The position numbers and the translations under genes are program-made. A stretch of 64,000 bases of DNA from an uncultured Christensenellaceae bacterium (GTDB taxonomy: Bacteria > Bacillota > Clostridia > Christensenellales > CAG-314), in the NCBI GenBank assembly GCA_910585195.1, contig CAJUCX010000001.1, positions 62,001 through 126,000 on the forward strand, in the 5' to 3' direction. The notes below the pieces were generated by a model. It was given only the letters and a program-made list of their open reading frames with translations, made no database searches and was not told where the DNA came from. Positions 1-9,031 of this stretch are shown piece by piece (position 1 is the stretch's first letter; the number at the start of each line of letters is the position of its first letter).

Positions 1-124
1 TATCTCTTTTATTGATAGTGATGTTACCGCTACCTGCAGGCAACAATCTTACTCTTGCGATAGATTTTTTTCTGCGGCCTGTGCCCCAAAATTGAATTTT
101 TTTACTTTTAGCAATTTTCGCCAT
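1..124 (-). CDS. rpsI: 30S ribosomal protein S9 (5' part, runs off the window)
   Basis: Reading the minus strand from the ATG at 124 gives a basic N-terminus containing the 'GTGRRKKSIARVRL' block that marks S9, and the frame stays open to the window edge. S9 is a 30S head protein whose C-terminal tail reaches the P-site; only about 41 residues are visible here. It follows rplM by 12 bases, the usual rplM-rpsI operon order, so both are probably translated from one transcript. An SD-like GAGGTGAG precedes the ATG. Identification is from the motif and the neighbour. Confidence 0.93.
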   Translation of the reverse strand, partial: MAKIAKSKKIQFWGTGRRKKSIARVRLLPAGSGNITINKRD

Positions 125-136
125 AACTCACCTCGA

Positions 137-565
137 TTAAACCAACTTAAGCACTTCCGGATTTTGTGCTTGGTGCGAATGTTCGCTACCCTTGTAAACT
201 CTCAATTTTTTAAGCATTTTGCTGCCCAAACTGTTTTTAGGAAGCATACCCTTAACCGCGCGATAAACGGCAAAATCAGGTTTGTTTGCCATAATATCTT
301 TATAACTGGTTTCTTTAAGACCTACGTAGTGTGTGTGGGTGCGGTAAACTTTTTGAGTAAGTTTTTTACCCGTCAAAACCACTTTGTCGCAATTTATAAC
401 AATGACGTGGTCGCCTGTGTCAACGTGAGGTGTAAAGATTGCTTTGTTTTTGCCGCGGAGAATTGCCGCAACTTGACTAGCAAGACGTCCGAGAGGCATA
501 TCGGTAGCGTCAACCACGTACCACTTTCTTTCAACCTCGTTAGGCTTCGCCATAAAAGTTTTCAT
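137..565 (-). CDS. rplM: 50S ribosomal protein L13
   Basis: The 142-aa product is the standard bacterial L13 length and begins with the family pattern 'MKTFMAKPNEVERKWYVVDA'. It has the conserved 'LGRLAS', 'GDHVIVINC' and 'VYRAVKGMLPKN' blocks. L13 is an early-assembling 50S protein that binds 23S rRNA. The start is fixed by GGAGG six bases upstream. It is first in the rplM-rpsI operon, and the structured leader upstream may mediate autogenous control. Confidence 0.97.
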   Translation of the reverse strand: MKTFMAKPNEVERKWYVVDATDMPLGRLASQVAAILRGKNKAIFTPHVDTGDHVIVINCDKVVLTGKKLTQKVYRTHTHYVGLKETSYKDIMANKPDFAVYRAVKGMLPKNSLGSKMLKKLRVYKGSEHSHQAQNPEVLKLV

Positions 566-608
566 TTTTGTCCTCCATTAAAATAAAGAAATGCTGTTTC
601 ACGGTCGG

Positions 609-672
609 AAATTTTGCGCTTGTGGGGACGCGCCTATGGCGGCAGGGCTAATGCCGCAAATTTCCACAGCTG
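609..672 (-). promoter_or_regulatory. structured leader upstream of rplM (possible ribosomal-protein leader)
   Basis: In the minus-strand transcript a GCGGCA...TGCCGC hairpin (639-657) lies inside a TGTGG/CCACA closing stem (621-668). The same region can instead pair GGAAATTTGCG with CGCAAAATTTCC. Two mutually exclusive folds in front of rplM suggest an autoregulatory leader. I could not match it base by base to the known L13 leader family. Confidence 0.35.
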
Positions 673-795
673 AAATATATTACAATAACCACAAATTTCT
701 GTCAAGCAAATTTACGGTTATATAGTCGTCAAAGAATTTAAGATTTATATAAATAAAATCAATCTAAGTTTATGCGCCGCGACAGCCGCGCTTTG

Positions 796-1212
796 TTATA
801 TTTCAAAATCTTCCGACTTGAAACTGCAATAATATCTGCCGGAAATTGCGGTAAATTTAAGCACGCAATAATCGGGGTCGGTTTTGCCCAAAGGATAGTA
901 CATTTTGTCGCCGATTTGCCAAATCATATCTTTTGACGCTTGGTCGGTAAGCACTTCTACGTTGCCTTTAAGCATTATGCAGCGGTAAAATCTCCTGTCG
1001 CAAAAATACAGACATGCCTTAGAGTTGTTTCGAAATGAATTAACTTTAAGCGATGAAGTGTTTGTAGATAAATAAATTGTTTTAATCCCCTCTCTTTTAC
1101 GCGGTCGCAGCATTGCTTTTGTATTCGGAAACCCATCGCCGTCTATAGAACTTATAAAACAAATTTTTTGTTTGTCAATCATATTACCGACTGTCTTTAC
1201 CGTATCTCTCAT
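796..1212 (-). CDS. pyridoxamine 5'-phosphate oxidase-like (FMN split-barrel) protein
   Basis: The 138-aa protein has the split beta-barrel pattern of PPOX-like general stress proteins: an N-terminal helix, 'KICFISSIDGDGFPNTKAM', then a basic Arg-Lys segment that in the family contacts the flavin phosphate, and a C-terminal 'YYCSF' strand. Relatives bind FMN or F420 and carry out small redox reactions; the substrate cannot be told. AAGGGTG precedes the ATG at 1212. It stands alone between rplM and truA. Family is fairly sure, reaction unknown. Confidence 0.8.
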   Translation of the reverse strand: MRDTVKTVGNMIDKQKICFISSIDGDGFPNTKAMLRPRKREGIKTIYLSTNTSSLKVNSFRNNSKACLYFCDRRFYRCIMLKGNVEVLTDQASKDMIWQIGDKMYYPLGKTDPDYCVLKFTAISGRYYCSFKSEDFEI

Positions 1213-1321
1213 AATTTCACCCTTTGTACTTTTGTTGCTTTACGCTTTTATTTTCTTGCATTAAACAAATATCTTTGTACCGGCATTTGCATCTTAAAAA
1301 TACATCGCCGCAATTTGACAA

Positions 1322-2077
1322 TCAAATTTTGCCGAATCTTTCGGGATACTTAACGCATTTTAAGTACAGCCCTTGCGGCGCCATAGTTTTTCCGCCCAGC
1401 GCCCTGTCTTTGGTATCAAGCATTTGTTTGACTTGCTGCGGCGGTATTTTTTCCTGCCCGACTTTTACAAGCGTGCCGACTATTATGCGCACCATGTTAT
1501 ACAAAAAGCCGTTGCCTGAAACTTCAAAGTGAATTTCGTCGCCGACCGACTTTATATCTATATCGAAAACAGTCCTTACCGTGGTTTTAACTTGCGCCCC
1601 CGCCGCCATAAAAGCGGTAAAATCGTGTTCTCCTATAAGATAACTTGCCGCCTGTTTCATTTTGTCTACGTTTAACGGAAAGTAAAGTTGCGTATGCGTA
1701 AACTGTCTTAACGGGCTTGGCGTAGGCGAAATATAAATTTTGTAAAGATATGTTTTTGAAACAACGCTTTTGCGCGCGTCGAAATCCATAGGCACTTGGT
1801 AGCACTCTTTTAACGCAATGTCGGGCGGAAGTTTTGTGTTTACGCCCAAACACAGTTTTGACGGCGCAATGTCGCGTTCCGTATCGAAATGCGCATATTG
1901 CCGCATTGCGTTTACGCCCAAATCGGTTCTGCCGCTGGCAAACAGCATAACGGGATGATGCAAAATTTTTTCCATTGCTTCCGTCAATACGTCGCACACG
2001 GTATTTTTGTGTTCCTGCGATTGCCAGCCGCTGTAATTTTTGCCGAGGTATTCCACCACTATTACAAATCTTTTCAT
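1322..2077 (-). CDS. truA: tRNA pseudouridine(38-40) synthase TruA
   Basis: The 252-aa protein starts 'MKRFVIVVEYLGKNYSGWQSQ' and contains 'ASGRTDLGVNA' near residue 57, where the Asp is the catalytic residue of the TruA family. The usual His of 'GVHA' is Asn here. It isomerises U38-U40 in tRNA anticodon arms. A longer upstream frame exists, but the ATG at 2077 overlaps the ecfT stop (ATGA) and aligns with the family start. The ecfA1-ecfA2-ecfT-truA order is a common Bacillota operon and supports all four calls. Confidence 0.94.
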   Translation of the reverse strand: MKRFVIVVEYLGKNYSGWQSQEHKNTVCDVLTEAMEKILHHPVMLFASGRTDLGVNAMRQYAHFDTERDIAPSKLCLGVNTKLPPDIALKECYQVPMDFDARKSVVSKTYLYKIYISPTPSPLRQFTHTQLYFPLNVDKMKQAASYLIGEHDFTAFMAAGAQVKTTVRTVFDIDIKSVGDEIHFEVSGNGFLYNMVRIIVGTLVKVGQEKIPPQQVKQMLDTKDRALGGKTMAPQGLYLKCVKYPERFGKI

Positions 2078-2913
2078 AAAAACATCCACGGCAACGCAGG
2101 TTCCAGTTGCGGCTGCAAAAAGTTTAACGCGATTACCCCGCCGAAAAATATCAAAAGCACCAAACTGCCGACAAAGTCGCGCCAACCTGCTTTTAGTATC
2201 TTCATTTTGGTGCGCCCCTTTGCCCCCTTATAGCAACGGGAGTCCATTGCGATTGCAAGTTCGTCGGCACGCTTGAACGCGCCTATCAACAGCGGAATGA
2301 GTATAGGTATAAACGCCTTTGCTCTTTTGAAGATATTGCCCGACTCGAAGTCCGCGCCCCTTGCTTTTTGCGCGCGTATTATTCTGTCGGTTTCGTCCAT
2401 CAACGACGGAATAAACCTCAAAGTGATGCTCATAATTAACGCCAGTTCGTGCACGGGAAAGTGTATTACGTTAAGCGGTTTTAACAATTTTTCTATGGCG
2501 TGAGTCAAATCCACAGGCGTTGTAGTAAGCGTAAGTATAGACGCGCCCATAACCAAAAGCAGCAGACGCAAAATCATTTTGCCTGCAAAAATCAAACCGC
2601 CGTAAGTTATGCGGAATATCCACCACTCTACCAACACGTCGCCGCTTGAAACAAAAAACAAATTGAGTATGGTTGTAAACACCAACAAAATGAGTATAGG
2701 TTTAATGGATTTTACGACGCTTTTGAAAGGCACTCGCGACGCAATAATCATAAGCGCGAGAAACACAAAAATAACGCCGAAGCCGAAAAAACTTTGTATA
2801 AAAAATATACCGACCATATACAGCAACGACAGCACGATTTTAATGCGCGCGTCCATTTTGTGTATAAAAGATTTTGCGGGATAATATTGACCGAAGGCTA
2901 CGTCTCTGAACAT
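2074..2913 (-). CDS. ecfT: ECF transporter transmembrane component EcfT
   Basis: The 279-aa membrane protein has several hydrophobic segments at residues 25-75 and 105-130, plus one near the C-terminus. Its long cytoplasmic region carries the EcfT coupling motifs 'AQKARGADFESG' and 'AMDSRCYKGAKGR', whose ARG/SRG elements dock on the two ATPases. It forms the shared energising unit of group II ECF vitamin importers. It overlaps ecfA2 by 16 bases and truA by four, indicating translational coupling. No substrate-binding S component is present in the window, so the vitamin is unknown. Confidence 0.94.
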   Translation of the reverse strand: MFRDVAFGQYYPAKSFIHKMDARIKIVLSLLYMVGIFFIQSFFGFGVIFVFLALMIIASRVPFKSVVKSIKPILILLVFTTILNLFFVSSGDVLVEWWIFRITYGGLIFAGKMILRLLLLVMGASILTLTTTPVDLTHAIEKLLKPLNVIHFPVHELALIMSITLRFIPSLMDETDRIIRAQKARGADFESGNIFKRAKAFIPILIPLLIGAFKRADELAIAMDSRCYKGAKGRTKMKILKAGWRDFVGSLVLLIFFGGVIALNFLQPQLEPALPWMFL

Positions 2914-3773
2914 TCGTCTTGCCTCCGTTTTTTAAGTTTGATAAGTTCTTCCGCCATACGCTCGACCGTCAGACAGTCATCGGGCAAATTTATGCCCTTG
3001 GATACAAGCATATTTCTCAGTTTTGCAAGAGTAGGTATATCCAACCCCATTTTGACGAGCTGCTCCTGCTTTTTGAACAGTTGCTGCGGCGGCTCTGCAA
3101 AAACGACGGAGCCCATATCGAACACCGCGACTTTTGTTGCGTAGCGCGCGACTTCGTTCATATCGTGGTTTATCATTATTATAGTAGGCGATGTCGTCTG
3201 CCGCAGTTTGGTAACAAGCCCCAAAATTTCCTTTTTGCCCTGCGGGTCGAGGCCTGCCGTAGGTTCGTCCAAAATTAGTATCTTAGGGCGCATTGCAATT
3301 ACGCCTGCGATTGCGACGCGGCGTTTTTCTCCTCCGGAGAGTTCGAAAGGCGATTTTTGACTTACGTAGTCGAAATTTAACCCGACGAGAGAAATTGCTT
3401 CTTTTACCCTTTCGTCTATTTCTTCTTTGCTTAGTTTTAAGTTTTTAGGTCCGAAAGCAACGTCGTTGTAAACGGTGTCGGCAAACAGCTGATACTCGGG
3501 ATATTGAAAAACCATACCGACGGTGCCGCGAAGTTTTTTGAAATCTACCTTTTTTAACGACAAGTCTATGCCGTCCACGTTTATCACGCCGTCCTGCAAT
3601 TTTATAAGTCCGTTTAGGTGCTGTATGAAAGTGCTTTTGCCGCTGCCCGTGTGTCCTATCACAGCAAGAAAGTCGCCGTCGTCAACAGTAAGATTTACGT
3701 CTACCAGTGCGTGCTTTTCAAACGGAGATTTGGGGTTATATACGAAATTTAAGTTTTTTACAACGATTGACAT
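2898..3773 (-). CDS. ecfA2: ECF transporter ATPase EcfA2
   Basis: The 291-aa ABC ATPase has Walker A 'GHTGSGKSTF' (about residue 37), Q-loop 'VFQYPEYQLFADTVYNDVAFGP', signature 'LSGGEKRRVAIAG' and Walker B 'ILILDEPTAGLDP'. The Q-loop and C-terminal layout fit EcfA2. It pairs with EcfA1 to hydrolyse ATP for EcfT-S-component uptake. Its start overlaps the end of ecfA1 by 16 bases. Confidence 0.94.
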   Translation of the reverse strand: MSIVVKNLNFVYNPKSPFEKHALVDVNLTVDDGDFLAVIGHTGSGKSTFIQHLNGLIKLQDGVINVDGIDLSLKKVDFKKLRGTVGMVFQYPEYQLFADTVYNDVAFGPKNLKLSKEEIDERVKEAISLVGLNFDYVSQKSPFELSGGEKRRVAIAGVIAMRPKILILDEPTAGLDPQGKKEILGLVTKLRQTTSPTIIMINHDMNEVARYATKVAVFDMGSVVFAEPPQQLFKKQEQLVKMGLDIPTLAKLRNMLVSKGINLPDDCLTVERMAEELIKLKKRRQDECSET

Positions 3774-4642
3774 ATTTCTTCCCCCAATTTTTCCAAATCG
3801 AAATTGTCGGCGTCAACGTCAAAGCCGTTGTCTGCAAGTTTGTGCGCAAGGTCGCAGATAATAGGAAGTTCCAACCCCGTTTCTTTTATTTTATCTTCCT
3901 GACGGAAAATTTCCACAGGAGTGCCTTCCATAACGATTTTTCCGCCGTCCAAGGCAATTACTCTGTCGGCGTCCAAAACTTCGTCCATAAAGTGGGTAAT
4001 TAAAATTATGGTTATATTTTCTTCCTTATTAAGACGCTTTACGGTGTCCAACACTTCTTTGCGTCCCTGAGGGTCAAGCATAGCGGTAGACTCGTCAAGC
4101 ACTATAACAGACGGTTTTAACGCAAGCACCCCTGCGATTGCAACGCGCTGTTTTTGACCGCCTGACATTCTCGTAGGGGTTTTGTCCGCATAGTCGGACA
4201 TTTTTACGGCGGAAAGCGCCCATTTTACGCGTTCCACAATTTCGGGCTGAGGCACGCCTATATTTTCCGGACCGAAAGCGACGTCGTCCTCCACAATGCT
4301 TGCCACCATTTGGTTGTCCGGATTTTGAAACACCATACCTACGCGTCGGCGAACTTCAAACACTTCGTCGCTCTTTTTGGTGTCGTAGCCGAATACCGTT
4401 ACTCTTCCGCTTTGCGGCAGCAAAAGTCCGTTAAAGAGTTTTGCAAGAGTGCTTTTGCCGCTGCCGTTGTGTCCGACCAACGCCAAAAACTCGCCTTCGT
4501 ATACGGAAAGCGAAACGTCCTGCACGCCGTTGACTGCTTTTGCCGCAGTTTCCTTTGCCTCGTCTTCTGCGGAAGTGCGATATATATAGGTAGCGTTTTG
4601 TACCGATATTATTTCTTTTTTATTTTCCAACACGAGATACAT
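3758..4642 (-). CDS. ecfA1: ECF transporter ATPase EcfA1
   Basis: ABC ATPase with Walker A 'GHNGSGKSTL', Q-loop 'MVFQNPDNQMVASIVEDDVAFGPEN' (key residues Q and N), signature 'MSGGQKQRVAIAG' and Walker B 'VIVLDESTAMLDP'. The DES in place of DEP is frequent in EcfA1. It heads the ecfA1-ecfA2-ecfT-truA operon. The start is uncertain: ATG at 4669 or 4642 is available, but a TTGTTA-N17-TATAAT promoter overlaps the 4642 ATG. If that promoter is used, translation would begin at the GTG at 4633, seven bases after the -10, just before the conserved 'IISVQNATYIYR'. Confidence 0.92.
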   Translation of the reverse strand: MYLVLENKKEIISVQNATYIYRTSAEDEAKETAAKAVNGVQDVSLSVYEGEFLALVGHNGSGKSTLAKLFNGLLLPQSGRVTVFGYDTKKSDEVFEVRRRVGMVFQNPDNQMVASIVEDDVAFGPENIGVPQPEIVERVKWALSAVKMSDYADKTPTRMSGGQKQRVAIAGVLALKPSVIVLDESTAMLDPQGRKEVLDTVKRLNKEENITIILITHFMDEVLDADRVIALDGGKIVMEGTPVEIFRQEDKIKETGLELPIICDLAHKLADNGFDVDADNFDLEKLGEEICQSL

Positions 4643-4669
4643 TATATCAACATATCGTTTTTTTAACAA
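4641..4669 (-). promoter_or_regulatory. putative promoter of the ecfA1 operon
   Basis: On the minus strand TTGTTA (4669-4664), 17 bases and TATAAT (4646-4641) form a near-consensus sigma-A promoter. It touches the annotated ATG, which raises the start-codon question noted for ecfA1. The rest of the gap to nifJ (4670-5029) is AT-rich, and I see no gene in it. Confidence 0.55.
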
Positions 4670-5029
4670 ACAAATTGCGACTTAGTGAAAGTATTTTTTG
4701 GTCGATTAGCCTGTTTTGCTCTTGTTTTGATTTGACAAATTTTGCAGCAGGTTTTTATTATTTACAAAATTTTGCAATTTTTTTAAGAAAGCAAACAAAT
4801 TTTTTCGTGCTTTTAACAAGCGAAATTATCAAACAAGTCAAAATACGACAGAGTTTTTTTATTAAAGTCAACGTGGCGGATTTTACGCTTTTATATATAA
4901 AGAGAAAAATTTTTTGCTTTAACCGTCAATCATATGTACATATTTGCAAGCGACACAAATTACTCTGCCCTGCGTTTGCGGCAACGCCCTGCAAACAAGA
5001 AAAAATCACTTAACTTTTTTTGGAAGTTA

Positions 5030-5058
5030 TTGACTTTACTTACCAAAAACTTTATAAT
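5030..5058 (+). promoter_or_regulatory. nifJ promoter
   Basis: TTGACT (5030-5035), exactly 17 bases, then TATAAT (5053-5058). It lies 70 bases before the nifJ start, which has AGGAGG at 5113-5118. A strong housekeeping promoter suits an abundant central enzyme. Confidence 0.8.
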
Positions 5059-5128
5059 ATATAAAGCAAATTGTGCGGGCGACCGCGCAGTCTAAAATTG
5101 TTATAATTTTTTAGGAGGAACTTTTAAT

Positions 5129-8100
5129 ATGGCTATCAAAAAGACCATAGACGGTAACACTGCCGCAAGTTACGTAGCTTATGCGTTCAGTGACGTCTCC
5201 GCCGTATACCCTATCACGCCTTCCACCCCTATGGGCGAAGCGGCTGATGAAATGTCTGCGGCAGGCAAGAAAAATCTCTTTGGCCAACCTATCAGAATGG
5301 CAGAATTGCAGTCGGAAGCAGGTGCTGCCGGTGCAGTGCACGGCTCTTTGACGGCAGGTGCGCTGACGACAACCTTTACCGCAAGCCAAGGCTTGCTTTT
5401 GATGATTCCGAATATGTACAAAATCGCGGGTGAACTTCTCCCTTGCGTTTTCCACGTTTCGGCAAGAGCATTGGCTGCACACGCGCTCAACATCTTCGGC
5501 GACCACCAAGACGTAATGGCTTGCAGACAGACGGGCTTTGCAATGCTTGCAAGCAACTCTGTACAAGAAGTTATGGACTTGGCTCTCGTTGCACACCTTG
5601 CAACTTTGGAAGCCAAAGTGCCATTCCTTCACTTCTTCGACGGTTTCCGTACCAGCCACGAAATCAGCAAGATTGAAGAAATTTCTTATGAAGATATGGA
5701 CAAACTTTTGGATAGAAAGTACGTTGACGAATTCAGAGCGCGCGCTTTGAATCCTGAACACCCTGTTCAATACGGCACTGCGCAAAACCCTGATATTTAC
5801 TTCCAAAACAGAGAAGCGGCAAATAAATATTATGACGCAGTTCCGGACATTGTAGAAAAATATATGAAGAAAGTCGGCGAAATCACCGGCAGAAAACACG
5901 GCTTGTTCGAGTACGTAGGCGCAAAAGACGCAACCGACGTAATCGTACTTATGGGCAGCGGTGCAGAAGCAGTTGAAGAAACCATCGACTACCTCACCAA
6001 GAAAGGCGAAAAAGTAGGTATGGTAAAAGTTCACCTTTACCGTCCTTTCTCGGTAAAACACTTTGCAAAGGCAATTCCTGCATCTGTTAAAAACGTATGC
6101 GTACTTGACAGAACCAAGGAAGCAGGCTCTTTGGGCGAACCTTTGTATCTCGACGTTGTTTCCGCTTTGTCGGAAGCAGGCAGACAGTGCAAAGTCATCG
6201 GCGGCAGATACGGTCTCGGCTCTAAAGAATTTACGCCTAGTATGGTACTTGCTTGCTACAAAAACTTGCAGTCAGAAAAGAGCAAAAACCACTTTACCGT
6301 AGGCATAAACGACGACGTTACCAAATCTTCTATACCTGTAAAAGAAAAGATTGACGTTTCCACAGCAGGCACTACAAGTTGCTTGTTCTACGGTCTCGGC
6401 AGCGACGGTACCGTCGGCGCAAACAAAAACAGCATTAAGATTATCGGCGACAATACCGACCTTTATGCACAAGGCTATTTCTCTTACGACTCTAAAAAGT
6501 CGGGTGGTCTTACCGTTTCGCATTTGAGATTCGGCCCTAACCCTATCAAATCTAGTTACTTAATCGAACAGGCAGACTTCCTCGCTTGCCACAACCAAAG
6601 TTACGTAACGCACTACGATATGTTATCTCAGGTTAAAGACGGCGGCACGTTCCTTTTGAACAGCGAATGGACCAAAGAACAAATGGAAGAAGAACTTCCT
6701 GCTCATATGAAACAGCAAATCGCTAAAAAGAAATTGAAGTTCTACAACATCAACGGCCGCGCAATAGCAATCAAAGCAGGCGCAGCAAAATCCACAAATA
6801 TGGTTATGCAGGCGGCGTTCTTCAAACTCGCAGACATCATTCCTTACGACAAAGCGGAAGAATATATGAAGAAAGCAGTCGTAAAATCTTACGGCAAGAA
6901 GGGCGAAGCAGTCGTAAACGCAAACTTTGCCGCAATCGACAACGCTATTGCAGGTTTGGAACAAATCGATTACCCTGCATCTTGGGCAAAAGCAACCAAC
7001 GGCGCTGCATTGCCTCCTGTAACGGATAACAAATATTACGAAGAATTTATCCGCCCTATCGCAGAACAAAAAGGCGACTCTTTGCCTGTATCTGCATTTG
7101 ACGCGGCAGGTCAAGTACCTACCGGCACCACTCAATACGAAAAACGCGGTATCGCCGCAAACTTGCCTGAGTGGATACCTGAAAACTGCATACAGTGTAA
7201 CCAATGCGCATTGGCTTGCCCTCACGCAGTAATCAGACCGCAACTCATCGACGGAAGCGAAAATCTTCCTGCCGACTTTGCAACAAAACCTTATGCAAAA
7301 GCACCGGGCGCAAAATATCATATGGAAATCAGCCCGCTCGATTGCAGCGGCTGCGGCGTATGCGCAAACGTTTGCCCTGCTAAAAACAAAGCGCTCGTAA
7401 TGAAACCTGCTGCCGAAATCATTAAGAAAGAAGAAGCAGATTACGAAGTAAGCAGAAACGCAAAGAAAGTTGCAAACCCTATGAGCAAAAACACCGTTAT
7501 CGGCAGTCAGTTCGAACAACCGCTGCTTGAATTCTCCGGCGCGTGCGCAGGTTGCGGTGAAACTCCTTACGTAAAACTCATTACGCAGTTGTACGGCGAC
7601 AGAATGATGGTTGCAAACGCAACGGGTTGTTCTTCAATCTGGGGCGGCTCCGCACCTACCTGCCCTTACACCGTAAACGAAAACGGCCACGGCCCTGCTT
7701 GGTCAAACAGCTTGTTTGAAGACAATGCGGAATTCGGCTACGGCTTTAACCTTGCTTTGGGTCAAAGAAGAAACAGAATTAAAGACCTTATGAACCAAGT
7801 AACGGCAGCAGGCACCACTCCTGCATTCGAAGCTGCTTGCAAAGAATGGATTGCAAACTTCGACGACGGCGAAGGCTCTAAGGCTGCAAGCGCAAAAGTT
7901 TTGGACGCTATAGACGAAGCAATCGCAAAAGCAAGCGACAAAACGGCATTGCAAGAAATCAAGGCAGAAAAAGACCAACTCGTCAAGAAATCGATTTGGA
8001 TTTTCGGCGGCGACGGCTGGGCATACGACATCGGTTACGGCGGACTTGACCACGTACTCGCTTCCGGCGAAGACGTAAACGTTTTGGTACTTGACACCGA

Positions 8101-8632
8101 AGTTTACTCCAACACAGGCGGTCAGGCTTCTAAATCAAGCCCTATCGGCGCAGTTGCAAAACTTGCGGCAGGCGGCAAACGCGTTAAGAAAAAAGACCTC
8201 GGTATGATGGCTATGAGTTACGGCTACGTTTACGTTGCTCAGGTAGGTATGGGCGCAAATCCTAACCAACTTTTGAAGGCGATCAGCGAGGCTGAGGCTT
8301 ATCACGGTCCGTCCCTTATCATTGCTTACGCACCTTGCATCAACCACGGTATCAATATGACAAAGGCTCAGGAAGAAATCAAAAAGGCTGTTGAGTGCGG
8401 TTACTGGCAGTTGTACAGATACAACCCGACTCTTGCAGAAGCAGGCAAAAATCCGTTTACACTTGACAGCAAAGACCCTACCGGCAATTATCAAGACTTC
8501 ATCCGCAGCGAAACTCGTTATAAATCGCTTATGAAAGTTAAGCCGGAACTTGCCGAAGATTTGTTTGCTAAAAACGAAGCCGACGCTAAGGCTCGTTTGG
8601 AAGGCTACAAAGAACTTGCAAGCAAAGAATAA
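5129..8632 (+). CDS. nifJ: pyruvate:ferredoxin (flavodoxin) oxidoreductase
   Basis: The 1167-aa single-chain PFOR has the usual homodimeric enzyme length. It converts pyruvate and CoA to acetyl-CoA and CO2, reducing ferredoxin, in the cytoplasm. The order of domains is complete: N-terminal pyruvate-binding domain ('YPITPSTPMGEAADEM'), CoA-binding middle domain, a double [4Fe-4S] ferredoxin domain ('CIQCNQCALACP' near residue 687 and 'CSGCGVCANVCP' near 742), then the TPP domain with 'CAGCGETPYVK' (proximal-cluster Cys, near 806) and 'GDGWAYDIGYGG' (near 961). AGGAGG is 10 bases before the ATG. It is monocistronic, with its own promoter and terminator, and points to anaerobic fermentative metabolism. 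Confidence 0.98.
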   Translation: MAIKKTIDGNTAASYVAYAFSDVSAVYPITPSTPMGEAADEMSAAGKKNLFGQPIRMAELQSEAGAAGAVHGSLTAGALTTTFTASQGLLLMIPNMYKIAGELLPCVFHVSARALAAHALNIFGDHQDVMACRQTGFAMLASNSVQEVMDLALVAHLATLEAKVPFLHFFDGFRTSHEISKIEEISYEDMDKLLDRKYVDEFRARALNPEHPVQYGTAQNPDIYFQNREAANKYYDAVPDIVEKYMKKVGEITGRKHGLFEYVGAKDATDVIVLMGSGAEAVEETIDYLTKKGEKVGMVKVHLYRPFSVKHFAKAIPASVKNVCVLDRTKEAGSLGEPLYLDVVSALSEAGRQCKVIGGRYGLGSKEFTPSMVLACYKNLQSEKSKNHFTVGINDDVTKSSIPVKEKIDVSTAGTTSCLFYGLGSDGTVGANKNSIKIIGDNTDLYAQGYFSYDSKKSGGLTVSHLRFGPNPIKSSYLIEQADFLACHNQSYVTHYDMLSQVKDGGTFLLNSEWTKEQMEEELPAHMKQQIAKKKLKFYNINGRAIAIKAGAAKSTNMVMQAAFFKLADIIPYDKAEEYMKKAVVKSYGKKGEAVVNANFAAIDNAIAGLEQIDYPASWAKATNGAALPPVTDNKYYEEFIRPIAEQKGDSLPVSAFDAAGQVPTGTTQYEKRGIAANLPEWIPENCIQCNQCALACPHAVIRPQLIDGSENLPADFATKPYAKAPGAKYHMEISPLDCSGCGVCANVCPAKNKALVMKPAAEIIKKEEADYEVSRNAKKVANPMSKNTVIGSQFEQPLLEFSGACAGCGETPYVKLITQLYGDRMMVANATGCSSIWGGSAPTCPYTVNENGHGPAWSNSLFEDNAEFGYGFNLALGQRRNRIKDLMNQVTAAGTTPAFEAACKEWIANFDDGEGSKAASAKVLDAIDEAIAKASDKTALQEIKAEKDQLVKKSIWIFGGDGWAYDIGYGGLDHVLASGEDVNVLVLDTEVYSNTGGQASKSSPIGAVAKLAAGGKRVKKKDLGMMAMSYGYVYVAQVGMGANPNQLLKAISEAEAYHGPSLIIAYAPCINHGINMTKAQEEIKKAVECGYWQLYRYNPTLAEAGKNPFTLDSKDPTGNYQDFIRSETRYKSLMKVKPELAEDLFAKNEADAKARLEGYKELASKE

Positions 8633-8650
8633 TAACTCCTAAAAAATATA

Positions 8651-8680
8651 AAAAGACTCGCCGACGGCAAGTCTTTTTTT
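8651..8680 (+). terminator. nifJ terminator
   Basis: AAAGACTCGCC and GGCAAGTCTTT pair around a GAC loop with one mismatch, followed by a seven-T run. It lies 19 bases after the nifJ stop. Confidence 0.85.
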
Positions 8681-8735
8681 GTTAGATACAATTTTTATAA
8701 AACAAGATATTGTAGAACGATTTTTCAAACCACGT

Positions 8736-8919
8736 CCAAAGGTAGCACTAACGTGCTACCTTTGGAAAATAAAAAATACTCACCGCACCAAAGGCAGTGC
8801 GGCTAAAACCGTACTGCCTTTGGAAATTAAAATAAAACTTTCACAACTCCAAAGGCGGTTGAGCAAATGCTCAACCGCCTTTGGTAAACCAACCCCTCGG
8901 CAAAGCCAAGGGGTTGGTT
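8736..8919. repeat. array of four consecutive long hairpins, three with CCAAAGG/CCTTTGG ends
   Basis: Between convergent nifJ and the acyltransferase gene lie four palindromes. Hairpin 1 is 8736-8765 (13-bp perfect stem). Hairpin 2 is 8788-8823 (15 bp, one G:T). Hairpin 3 is 8849-8884 (perfect for 17 bp). Hairpin 4 is 8887-8919 (14 bp, one mismatch). The first three share the outer seven base pairs CCAAAGG/CCTTTGG, but the inner stems differ while remaining complementary. The spacers are AT-rich. No gene is seen between 8681 and 9031. Confidence 0.85.
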
Positions 8920-9031
8920 ATATTGTTTTGTTTTAATTATTTATATCTTTTACCTATTTTTTACGATTTTGTTTCTAAAATTTATCCTTACTTTTTTAAT
9001 CCGACTACAAATTTACTTTTCCTAAACCCTA

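Noticed and set aside
4675..5013. 112-aa plus-strand ORF before nifJ
   Set aside because: It is AT-rich and Phe/Lys-rich, has no SD, and sits in the divergent promoter region.
5111..7519. Long minus-strand ORFs opposite nifJ (about 300 residues each)
   Set aside because: They lie antiparallel to a fully recognisable PFOR, have Phe/Cys/Val-rich random composition and no SD; they follow from the codon bias of nifJ.
8736..8919. Integron attC sites
   Set aside because: No integron integrase or cassette genes are near, and the stems lack the attC R and L boxes and extrahelical bases.
8679..8936. 85-aa plus-strand ORF across the hairpin array
   Set aside because: The sequence is explained by the palindromes; no SD, no family resemblance.
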